10,804 bases of DNA from CAYYDH01 sp964470615. Its GTDB lineage: Bacteria > Patescibacteriota > Minisyncoccia > Minisyncoccales > GWA2-38-27. Made by a program: the position numbers and the translations under genes. The notes under the pieces are model-generated. The model did not search any database. It saw only the letters and a program-made list of their open reading frames with translations, and had not been told where the DNA came from. Location of the stretch: contig CAYYDH010000019.1 in the NCBI GenBank assembly GCA_964470615.1, positions 1 through 10,804 on the forward strand. The letters are read 5' to 3'. Positions 1-6,432 of this stretch are shown piece by piece; within the stretch, counting starts at the first letter, position 1; each line of letters begins with the position of its first letter.

Positions 1-852
1 AGGCTCAGGGGTCGGCTCTGGGGTAGGGCTAGGTTGAGGAATGCCACTCCTTATAGCAAAGCTTGAATTAGAAGAATCAATAATATCTAAACTTCCTGCC
101 TGCTCTATTTTGATTTTGAACGGATCTGATTCAGTCTCGCTCCCACTGAGACTCACTGTCCATGTCCAAGCATTTTCTCCTGAGCAAACTCCACCGTAAC
201 CGGTCACAATTTGTCTTTCTGACGGATGCGAAGGGTTTTCATCAACCAAGTAAATATTAAAGAAGCATGACGAGGCAGAGGCAGTATTTATCCACTGGCG
301 CATTGTAATAGGAGAAAGGTTATCTGCTGTCCATTGGATATAATACCAGTTCCCTATCCCCAATGTTTCAGCACCATCAGGCCAAGTAACAGCTATGCTG
401 CCTTCCGGCTCTGGTCCTTCGGTAGGCCCAGGTCCCCCGCTAGGTTCTTCGCAGGCATAAACATCTGAATCTGGAATACCGCTAAGCTCAATAAAAGCAC
501 CGTTAGAATCAAGACATAAAACCCTGCCGCTAGTTAAAGGATAATAAACGACATAAAGACTGTTATCGGTTCCTCGGAATTGATAATTTGATAAGCCGCC
601 GTCCTGAGAATGAGACGGCGCCTGAAAAGTGGAGGGTATAAGATAGCTGGAATAATCTCCGCCGCTAGAACTGGCAAACAGCTCTGCTCCCTTACGAATC
701 TGGTCTATCTCAGCTTTTATCTTAGTATCCAAAGCCTTATTCCTCGCACCACTCTGCAAACCGACAAGAACAATGCTGCTTAACAAGCCGATTAAAGCAA
801 CGATGACTAGAAGCTCGACTAAGGTTAACCCTCTTTCTTTTTTATTTCTCAT
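1..852 (-). CDS. Type IV pilin-like protein with Kre9/KNH-like Ig domain, partial (C-terminus beyond left edge)
   Basis: An open frame of 284 codons runs from ATG at 852 to base 1 with no stop. Residues 1-8 (MRNKKERG) form a short basic leader ending in Gly. They are followed by LTLVELL and a hydrophobic helix to about residue 32, with Glu13 at the +5 position of the mature protein. This is a class III prepilin signal for cleavage after Gly8 by a PilD-type peptidase. Residues 33-134 look like a pilin head, with Cys113 and Cys134 as a possible disulfide. Residues 135-151 are a Pro/Gly/Glu linker. Residues 152-267 resemble the Kre9/KNH-like N-terminal Ig domain: an opening VTWPDGAETL, then YYIQWTADN, FFNIYLVDE, WTWTV, FKIKIE and a closing SSNSSFAI. 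Cys196 and Cys223 could pair. Residues 272-284 begin a Pro-Thr-Glu linker, so more domains probably follow. The start lies 18 bases after galT. The pilin call is strong, the Ig domain probable, and the function (surface fibre, adhesion or pseudopilin) unknown. Confidence 0.85.
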   Translation of the reverse strand, partial: MRNKKERGLTLVELLVIVALIGLLSSIVLVGLQSGARNKALDTKIKAEIDQIRKGAELFASSSGGDYSSYLIPSTFQAPSHSQDGGLSNYQFRGTDNSLYVVYYPLTSGRVLCLDSNGAFIELSGIPDSDVYACEEPSGGPGPTEGPEPEGSIAVTWPDGAETLGIGNWYYIQWTADNLSPITMRQWINTASASSCFFNIYLVDENPSHPSERQIVTGYGGVCSGENAWTWTVSLSGSETESDPFKIKIEQAGSLDIIDSSNSSFAIRSGIPQPSPTPEPTPEP

Positions 853-870
853 AAAAGATTATGCATCTCA

Positions 871-1908
871 TTATTGTTTTCTTAAATAAGCAGCGGCTTT
901 CTCCGGCTCAATGGTTGATATTTCCATTCTGGTGCCAATTTCAAAACCGGCCCAGGTTGAAGTTTTAGGAAGAATTGTCCAGTGCCAATGGTAATAATCG
1001 TATTCTCCCCCATCGCAAGGAGAAGTATGCAAATAAAAGTTGTAGTCAGGACCGTTGAGCCCTTTGTAGATTTTCTTCATTACCTCCAGAAACGCTTCGG
1101 CCAGATTTTCTTTTTCCTTCTCGGTTATCTTCTCGAAATAAGAAGAGTGTTTCTTCGGCGTGACAATAACCTCAAAAGCGGTTTTGGAAGCAAAGGGGCA
1201 AACAGCTAAAAAGTCCTCGTTCTCAAAAACAATCCTTTCCTTTGACTCCTTTTCCCAATTGTTCATCTCGCAGTAGACGCACTTTTTATAAGTCGCAAAG
1301 TAGCTTTGAGCGTTGCGAAGCGCATTCCTTAAATCAGTATCAATAAGGGGCGTAGAAATAATCTGAGAATGAGGATGGGCGATTGAAGCGCCAGCCTTGG
1401 GACCATGGTTGTGAAAGATAGAAACATAATTCACAAACCTTTCTTTCATCATTGCCAAATACCTTTCCTGGTAAGCAGTAAACAGTTCTTTCACCTGCTG
1501 AAGGTTGAAATTAGCTATTTCTTTTTTATGGTCGCAAGTAACAACCAGCTCATGAAAGCCAACTGCATCCATAGCTTTGTATATCGGTCCTTCAAACCTT
1601 TCGTTTGTTTGGTTAGATTTAAGAAAAGCCGGGTACTTGTTAGGAATGACAATCGTGGTCCAACTCTTTGGAATTTTATCTTCAAAGGGAACCTTTTCTC
1701 CTTTATCAAAAATTAAAACAGGTTTTTCCTGTGTCTCTATATTGCAAAAAGGACAATCTTTTTTAGAATCCTTCTTGCCTGCTGATTTTTCATCTTTAAA
1801 AGTTTCCGGCCGCTTAGCCCGACCAGTAGCAATAACTACCCAGTCATTGCTAACAATATCCATTCTCAGCTCTGAAGGAAATTTTATCTTGTCTGGTAAA
1901 TCTTTCAT
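871..1908 (-). CDS. galT: Galactose-1-phosphate uridylyltransferase family protein
   Basis: This 345-residue protein has the size and layout of GalT, which swaps UMP between UDP-glucose and galactose-1-phosphate in the Leloir pathway through a uridylylated histidine. The N-terminal half carries Cys52-x2-Cys55 and His119, which match the structural zinc ligands. HPHSQ at 178-182 supplies the last zinc ligand (His178), the nucleophile His180 and Gln182. The C-terminal half has a second CxxC (Cys210, Cys213) and the HWHW pair (His307, His309) that in GalT binds the second metal. The start overlaps the preceding glycosyltransferase stop by 4 bases (ATGA), so the two are probably coupled. Related GalT-fold enzymes include ADP-sugar phosphorylases and Ap4A phosphorylases, so the exact sugar and nucleotide are not settled by sequence. 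No galK or galE lies in the window. Confidence 0.88.
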   Translation of the reverse strand: MKDLPDKIKFPSELRMDIVSNDWVVIATGRAKRPETFKDEKSAGKKDSKKDCPFCNIETQEKPVLIFDKGEKVPFEDKIPKSWTTIVIPNKYPAFLKSNQTNERFEGPIYKAMDAVGFHELVVTCDHKKEIANFNLQQVKELFTAYQERYLAMMKERFVNYVSIFHNHGPKAGASIAHPHSQIISTPLIDTDLRNALRNAQSYFATYKKCVYCEMNNWEKESKERIVFENEDFLAVCPFASKTAFEVIVTPKKHSSYFEKITEKEKENLAEAFLEVMKKIYKGLNGPDYNFYLHTSPCDGGEYDYYHWHWTILPKTSTWAGFEIGTRMEISTIEPEKAAAYLRKQ

Positions 1909-2627
1909 ACTTTGTATTTTCCCATAACAGAGTTTATCCTTATCTTCACCAAATCTAGGCCCATCTTTATCGTAGAACGAAGCTTTACCTTGCTGTCCGG
2001 GTTATTCGCCCAGATAATCGGCACCTCTTTTATCTTGTATCCCATTTTCTTCCCAACCAACAAAATTTCCGGATCAAAAGCCCAACGGTCTATCCGGCAT
2101 TTCGGCAAGATATCTTGAGTAGCCTTGCTGGTCAGCATCTTAAAACCGCATTGGCTGTCCCAAATGCCCCAGAGCCCGGTAATAATCTGAACCATCAAAT
2201 TAAAAACCTCGCCCATTATCCTTCTGTGCCAGGGCTGAGGATTGGTAATTACAGCCCCCCTTGCATCTCGGGAACCGATAACAATATCGTATCCTTGTTT
2301 AAAATAAGGGAGAAGCTTCTCTGCTTGCTCAATGGTAGTGGCATTGTCAGCGTCGGTGAACAAACGATATTGGCCTTGGGCCGCCAACATTGCCTGACGG
2401 ACGACAAAACCCTTGCCATGGTTTTCTTTGTTATTAATCAGCTTGAGGTTAGGAATCTGGCCTAAAAGATCTTCCACTATTTCAGCTGTTCTGTCTTTAG
2501 CGCCGTCGCTTATTACAATAATCTCGTATTCGTATTTTTGACCCCTCAAATACTTGTCTGCTTCAGCTAAAGTTTTAGCAATAACTTTTTCTTCGTTGTA
2601 GGCCGGAATAATAATCGATAAATACAT
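1905..2627 (-). CDS. Family 2 glycosyltransferase, dolichyl/polyprenyl-phosphate glucosyltransferase-like
   Basis: This 240-residue GT-A enzyme opens with SIIIPAYNEE (4-13). It continues with VISDGAKDRT (38-47), a nucleotide-binding DxD in FTDADNAT (Asp92, Asp94), VIGSRDARGA (116-125), DSQCGFK (157-163), RWAFDPEIL (181-189) and EVPIIW (201-206). The DSQCGFK and RWAFD blocks are typical of the ALG5/DPG-synthase branch, which moves a hexose from a nucleotide sugar to a polyprenyl phosphate carrier at the cytoplasmic membrane. I see no C-terminal membrane anchor, so it would act as a peripheral protein. It is the first gene after an extended -10 promoter at 2657-2665. The ATG has no clear Shine-Dalgarno sequence. 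The overlapping galT suggests a shared role in sugar activation and transfer to a surface glycan or to pilin; the real donor and acceptor are unknown. Confidence 0.87.
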   Translation of the reverse strand: MYLSIIIPAYNEEKVIAKTLAEADKYLRGQKYEYEIIVISDGAKDRTAEIVEDLLGQIPNLKLINNKENHGKGFVVRQAMLAAQGQYRLFTDADNATTIEQAEKLLPYFKQGYDIVIGSRDARGAVITNPQPWHRRIMGEVFNLMVQIITGLWGIWDSQCGFKMLTSKATQDILPKCRIDRWAFDPEILLVGKKMGYKIKEVPIIWANNPDSKVKLRSTIKMGLDLVKIRINSVMGKYKV

Positions 2628-2694
2628 GTTTTTAAAATTAAAAAATCTATTTCTTTATTATACCAAAATATATAAAAAACGGAATGAATTTTTT
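2628..2694. other. AT-rich spacer separating the ribosomal operon from the glycosyltransferase unit
   Basis: At 67 bases this is the longest intergenic gap in the window and is strongly AT-rich. It holds the promoter listed separately. The only candidate for ending the upstream transcript is an A6...T6 pairing just after the map stop, which has no G-C stem, so I do not call an intrinsic terminator. Confidence 0.6.
2657..2665 (-). promoter_or_regulatory. Extended -10 promoter for the glycosyltransferase-galT-pilin unit
   Basis: Read on the minus strand, the 67-base gap after map contains TGGTATAAT, a perfect TGn plus TATAAT extended -10 element (TATAAT at 2662-2657). The nearest -35 match is weak (TTCCGT, 16-base spacer), as is common for extended -10 promoters. 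Transcription would begin near 2650, leaving an untranslated leader of about 23 bases before the ATG at 2627. Confidence 0.65.
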
Positions 2695-3447
2695 CTAAAC
2701 ATTAATCTCTGTCAATATCTTAGGTCCAACCCGAGTGACGGCAATAGTATGTTCAAAATGGGCAGCCAAAGATCGATCTTTGGTTTCGTAAGAGTTGTCC
2801 TGCGCTTTTTTAATATGCCAATCCCCGACAGTAATCATCGGCTCTATGCAAAATACCATTCCTTCTCGGATGGTCTCGCCTCCTTCCCCCCGAGTAAGAA
2901 AATTCAGAATCTGTGGATCTTCGTGAAGCTTTTTTCCTATACCATGGCCGCATAACTCCCGCACCACGCCAAAGCCTTCTGACTCAACTTGTTTTTGAAC
3001 AGCCTTGCCAATTTCATAAAACCTTTTCCCCGGCTTAATTTTTCCAATCCCTTTTTCCAAGGATTTTCTCGCCACCTTTATCAACCGGCTTGCCTCAAAA
3101 GAAACCTTGCCCACTGGAACCGAAATTGCCATATCTGTGTGATAACCCTTGTAAAGAATCCCCAGGTCCAAAGAGATTATATCCCCTTCTTTTAACTTAA
3201 TAACCCCTGGAACGCCGTGAACTATCACCTCGTTTACTGACGTGCACAAAGTTGCTGGAAAGCCCATGTAGTTTTCAAAAGAAGGTTTAGCTCCAGATTT
3301 CAAAACAAGGTCGCGAGCGACCTTGTTCAAATACTCTGTGGTTATCCCCGGCCTGACTTCTTTTGCCACCTGGCTCATTATTTGGGCCAGTATCTTCCCG
3401 CCCTCGGCCATAACCTTTATTTCTTTTTCTGACTTGATGCTTATCAT
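2695..3447 (-). CDS. map: Type I methionine aminopeptidase
   Basis: This 250-residue cytosolic metallopeptidase removes the initiator Met from new proteins. All five metal ligands of the family are present: Asp94 (ISLDLG), Asp105 (GYHTDMA), His168 (GHGIG), Glu202 (IEPM) and Glu232 (FEHT). The substrate-site histidines His77 (VIVHGVP) and His175 (KLHEDP) are also kept. Length matches the bacterial type I enzyme without an N-terminal extension. The ATG overlaps the TGA of the kinase gene upstream (ATGA, 4 bases), as in the common secY-adk-map order. It is the last gene before the 67-base spacer, and the infA gene that often follows is absent here. Confidence 0.97.
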   Translation of the reverse strand: MISIKSEKEIKVMAEGGKILAQIMSQVAKEVRPGITTEYLNKVARDLVLKSGAKPSFENYMGFPATLCTSVNEVIVHGVPGVIKLKEGDIISLDLGILYKGYHTDMAISVPVGKVSFEASRLIKVARKSLEKGIGKIKPGKRFYEIGKAVQKQVESEGFGVVRELCGHGIGKKLHEDPQILNFLTRGEGGETIREGMVFCIEPMITVGDWHIKKAQDNSYETKDRSLAAHFEHTIAVTRVGPKILTEINV

Positions 3448-4151
3448 TCCCCTTTTATATTCTTCAAAATATCATTAAATACGTCTGCCACTGACTGTTC
3501 CCCGTTTATCTCCACCACTTTAATTCCTTCCCGGTTGAAAACTTCAATCATCGGATAAGTCCTTTCAGTGTACTCTTTTATCCTTATCTTTATCGTTTCC
3601 GGATCATCCAAGCTTCCTCTCTTAACCAGCTTGGAGCCGTCTAAGGGGCATATCGTCAACCCTTCGGTCTCTTTATTATACAAAACAGGGTGGCGCATCA
3701 ATTCGCAGATCTTTCGATGCGAGTTCCGGAAAATTGTCTGCTCCGGACTAATATTGATAAGAAACACTCTTACGTTCGAGGCCCCATAAAGATCTTTTAA
3801 AAGAGGAACCTCGTGCTCAGCTTCGTATACAGTACGAGGATTGCCGCTGAGAATAATGCTTTCTCCTCCCTCAAACAGCTTTTGCATTTTTTCTTTCATT
3901 AAATAAGCTACAAAAGAAGGGCTGCATAAAAATCCTTTCTCCCAAAGCTCTTTTTCTTTTAAAATATCTATCTTTTCTCCGTCAGCTTCTGCAAACCTCT
4001 GCTCGGAATCATCTGAAACTCCCTTAAACTTTTCTTCCAGAACTTTGCTGGCCTCAAGATGAAAAAGGCCCAACTTATCGGCCAAAAGTTCAGCTTGAGT
4101 CCCCTTTCCGGCTCCCGGAGGACCAAAAAGAATAATAGTTTGCTTATCCAT
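3444..4151 (-). CDS. adk: Adenylate kinase-family nucleoside monophosphate kinase, divergent
   Basis: The 235-residue protein has the adenylate kinase P-loop (GPPGAGKGT, 10-18) and sits in the usual place between secY and map. Phosphoryl-transfer arginines appear kept: Arg106 in NPRT, Arg142, Arg146 in HRKIC, Arg178 before LDD, and Arg190. The AMP-binding side is unusual. The normal ISTGDxLR is HLEASKVLE (31-39), so the AMP-phosphate arginine becomes Glu39 and the Thr becomes Ala34. The normal DGFPRTxxQ becomes SGNPRTVYE (102-110), so the adenine-reading Gln is Glu110. The lid has Cys149 and Cys168 but Met152 and Asp171 where Cys-type lids have Cys and Cys/Asp, so zinc binding is uncertain. 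It probably phosphorylates a nucleoside monophosphate using ATP. AMP is the default guess from family and synteny, but the base preference should not be assumed. Confidence 0.85.
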   Translation of the reverse strand: MDKQTIILFGPPGAGKGTQAELLADKLGLFHLEASKVLEEKFKGVSDDSEQRFAEADGEKIDILKEKELWEKGFLCSPSFVAYLMKEKMQKLFEGGESIILSGNPRTVYEAEHEVPLLKDLYGASNVRVFLINISPEQTIFRNSHRKICELMRHPVLYNKETEGLTICPLDGSKLVKRGSLDDPETIKIRIKEYTERTYPMIEVFNREGIKVVEINGEQSVADVFNDILKNIKGE

Positions 4152-4157
4152 TTAGTT

Positions 4158-4163
4158 ATTATA
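4158..4163 (-). promoter_or_regulatory. Candidate internal promoter (-10) giving a leaderless kinase mRNA
   Basis: The 25-base gap after secY reads TATAAT-AACTAA-ATG on the minus strand. If the last T of TATAAT is at -7, the start of transcription falls on 4151, the A of the kinase ATG. No good -35 is seen at 16-18 bases and there is no TGn extension. No Shine-Dalgarno sequence precedes the ATG, which fits a leaderless message. Chance occurrence in AT-rich DNA is possible. Confidence 0.4.
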
Positions 4164-4176
4164 CAACACTTAACGT

Positions 4177-5466
4177 CTAAAATGTATCGTATTCCCTCAT
4201 TTGCAGCTGAGAGTTTATCTGCCGCATGGTTTCCAATACAACTGAAACCACGATCAGTAGAGAGGTGCCGCCGACAAGAAAACGAAAAGCAGTGACATTG
4301 GTAAAACCGACTATCAAAGACGGCAAGACGGCAATCAGTCCCAAAAAGATGGCGCCGATAATCAAGACTCTGTTTAAGATATATCCTATGAAATGGGCTG
4401 TTGATTCACCGGGCCTTATACCAGGTACAAAGCCGCCCATTTTCTGCAGATTAGTGGAAACTGACTTAGGATCAAAGGTAACAGCAGTATAGAAGTAGGT
4501 GAAAATAACCACCAGGGCAAAGTAAATAAAGCTGTATCCCCAGGGATTCAGATTAGGATCAAAGAAATTGGCGACTGAGCCGGCGAAACTGCCGACCCAT
4601 CCTGTAGCGCCCTTCAGGAATTGAGCAACCATCCCAGGAGCAAGCAAAATGGAAAGGGCAAAAATAATGGGGATAACGCCAGCTGGATTTACATTAAGAG
4701 GCAAATAGGTTGAAGCTCCGCCAAACATCTTATTCCCCCTTACTCTTTTAGCATAAGAAACCGGAATATTCCTTCTGGCTTCATTAATCAACACTACTCC
4801 AGGCACTATCACCAATAAAGCCACGCCGAAGAAAATCAAATAGGACGGGATTTCCGATGGATCCCATTTGGCAATTATCTGGCCGACGTTATTTGGAAGA
4901 TCAGCGACAATGCCGGCGAAAATCAACAAAGAAACGCCATTGCCGATTCCTTTCTCAGAAATAAGCTCACCGATCCACATCAAAATAAAAGTGCCGGCGC
5001 TGATAGTAAGAATTGAAGCAAGCATGGTCAGGGGCGAAAGAGCCGGAATCACCTGCTGGCGCTGAAACAAGGTCAACATGGCGTACCCCTGGAGCATTGC
5101 CAAGGGAATAGTTAAAATCCTGCCGTACTGGTTGAATTTCTGACGGCCTTGCTCACCTTCTTCTTTGTACATCTTTTCCAACTGTGGAAAAATCATAGTT
5201 AAAAGCTGCAAGATAATAGTGGCTGTGATATAGGGGCCTAAACCCAGCATGGCAATAGAAAATTTGTCAAAAGCGCCTCCGGTAAAAACATTGGCCAAGC
5301 CGAAAATCTGAAAGTTCTGGGTAAACTCCCTTAATCTCTCGGCATTGAACCCCGGCATTGGGATGTTCGCCATCAACCTAAATAGAGCAAGAGCTCCCAA
5401 GACAAAAAGGATTCTCCCGCGGAGGTCTTTTATCCTGAAAATTTGTAAAAGCTTTTGATACCACAT
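4177..5466 (-). CDS. secY: Preprotein translocase subunit SecY
   Basis: The 429-residue integral membrane protein is the channel subunit of SecYEG, used for protein export and membrane insertion. It shows about ten hydrophobic segments and the family landmarks: GLGPYITATIILQLL (75-89, TM2), ISEKGIGNGVSLLIF (169-183, TM4), NIPVSYAKR in the C4 loop (233-241), and GGFVPGIRPG (344-353) ahead of TM9. The cytoplasmic tail ends MREYDTF. Length is normal for bacteria. It starts 5 bases after rplO and is followed after 25 bases by the kinase gene, the classical rplO-secY-adk-map order. It would export the prepilin encoded at the left end of the window. Confidence 0.98.
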   Translation of the reverse strand: MWYQKLLQIFRIKDLRGRILFVLGALALFRLMANIPMPGFNAERLREFTQNFQIFGLANVFTGGAFDKFSIAMLGLGPYITATIILQLLTMIFPQLEKMYKEEGEQGRQKFNQYGRILTIPLAMLQGYAMLTLFQRQQVIPALSPLTMLASILTISAGTFILMWIGELISEKGIGNGVSLLIFAGIVADLPNNVGQIIAKWDPSEIPSYLIFFGVALLVIVPGVVLINEARRNIPVSYAKRVRGNKMFGGASTYLPLNVNPAGVIPIIFALSILLAPGMVAQFLKGATGWVGSFAGSVANFFDPNLNPWGYSFIYFALVVIFTYFYTAVTFDPKSVSTNLQKMGGFVPGIRPGESTAHFIGYILNRVLIIGAIFLGLIAVLPSLIVGFTNVTAFRFLVGGTSLLIVVSVVLETMRQINSQLQMREYDTF

Positions 5467-5471
5467 AAAAA

Positions 5472-5903
5472 TTACTTTACTGTTCCTGAGGCTTTTTCAA
5501 TCTTTTCTTTTGCCTGTTTTGAAACTGAACAATTTTCGATTACAAGACTCTTGGTAATATCGCCCTTTCCTAAGACCTTAACCTTGGGCGTCTTTCCTTT
5601 AATTCTACGGACTAATTTCTTTTCCAGCAAGACTGCTGGTTTGATAACGTCCCCGGCATTGAAATTCTTTTCTAAGGCTCCAACATTAACAACTGCCGTA
5701 TCTTTCGGAGCGATCTGAGCTCGGTAGCCCCTCAGCTTCGGGTATCTTTTTATCAGCTCCCTGATTACTGGGGCTAGCTTCCTACCGGCTCTGGAATTTT
5801 GGCCCTTGGTTCCCCGGCCAGAAAAATTGCCCCGTTTACCGCCGCGGCCCACTCTTTTTATCTTCTTATTTTTATGAGTTGGTTTTAATTGATGCAGTTC
5901 CAT
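5472..5903 (-). CDS. rplO: 50S ribosomal protein L15 (uL15), with altered central loop
   Basis: The 143-residue protein starts MELHQLKP and has the Gly/Arg-rich rRNA-binding N-terminus (RVGRGGKRGNFSGRGTKGQ, 17-35). Its C-terminal domain (VKVLGKGDITKSL, 108-120, and SKQAKEKIEKASGTV, 128-142) matches the family. After RAG at 38-40 the usual stretch with the FEGGQMP loop is replaced by RKLAPVIRELIKRYPKLRGY (41-60). Only the PK-RG part is recognisable. I believe this replacement recurs in Candidate Phyla Radiation bacteria, from memory. The gene follows rpsE directly with a 4-base gap, so no rpmD (L30) is present where most bacteria have it. Confidence 0.95.
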   Translation of the reverse strand: MELHQLKPTHKNKKIKRVGRGGKRGNFSGRGTKGQNSRAGRKLAPVIRELIKRYPKLRGYRAQIAPKDTAVVNVGALEKNFNAGDVIKPAVLLEKKLVRRIKGKTPKVKVLGKGDITKSLVIENCSVSKQAKEKIEKASGTVK

Positions 5904-5907
5904 AGTA

Positions 5908-6423
5908 TTAAGCAGAAACTTTCTGTTCTTCTTTTTTTAAAGGCTCTTTTAACTGGGAAAGCGCCTTCAGGGTTGCTTTAGCATTATTAAACTTGTTTCC
6001 TGTTTTTCCAAGGACTTTTGAGGAAATGTTTTTAACCCCAGCCAAGCTACAAATAACCCTGACTGTTCCCCCCGCCACCAGCCCTCGACCCTTTTTCTGG
6101 GGTTTTAGCAATATAACAGCAGCGCTGAACTTTGCTTCAACTTGATGAGGAATAGTTTCATTAACAATAGGTACCTTGATTAAGTTATTTTTTGCCGCTC
6201 TGATTGCCTTTTCCACGGATTTGGCCACATCAAGACCCTTTCCTACTCCCAGTCCGACTCTTCCTTTTTGGTCGCCTGCTATCATTACTGCCCTAAACCT
6301 AAAACGCCGGCCACCAGCTGTCATTCTGGAAACACGAGAAAGCTCCAATAGCTTAGATTCAAACTCGTCTTTTTTTTCTGTTCTCGGTCCCCGCCTATTT
6401 TGTCTATCTCTTGAAAATGCCAT
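5908..6423 (-). CDS. rpsE: 30S ribosomal protein S5 (uS5)
   Basis: The 171-residue protein contributes to the 30S body near the decoding region and mRNA entry. The N-terminal double-stranded-RNA-binding-like domain covers GRRFRFRAVMIAGDQKGRVG (38-57) and GVGKGLDVAKSVEKAI (59-74). The C-terminal domain has KGRGLVAGGTVRVICSLAGV (111-130) and NNAKATLKAL (146-155). The tail beyond 158 is short and lysine/glutamate-rich. A GGAGG lies about 22 bases before the ATG but is coding sequence of rplR and too far away to serve as a ribosome-binding site. Confidence 0.97.
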   Translation of the reverse strand: MAFSRDRQNRRGPRTEKKDEFESKLLELSRVSRMTAGGRRFRFRAVMIAGDQKGRVGLGVGKGLDVAKSVEKAIRAAKNNLIKVPIVNETIPHQVEAKFSAAVILLKPQKKGRGLVAGGTVRVICSLAGVKNISSKVLGKTGNKFNNAKATLKALSQLKEPLKKEEQKVSA

Positions 6424-6432
6424 AAAAAATAA

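Noticed and set aside
858..863. CATAAT as a -10 for the pilin gene
   Set aside because: It is an imperfect match with no -35 or TGn extension, and only 5 bases separate it from the ATG; an 18-base gap after galT fits co-transcription better.
2670..2697. Possible terminator hairpin after map (A6 and T6 runs)
   Set aside because: Pairing would be A-T only with no GC stem, so it is not credible as an intrinsic terminator.
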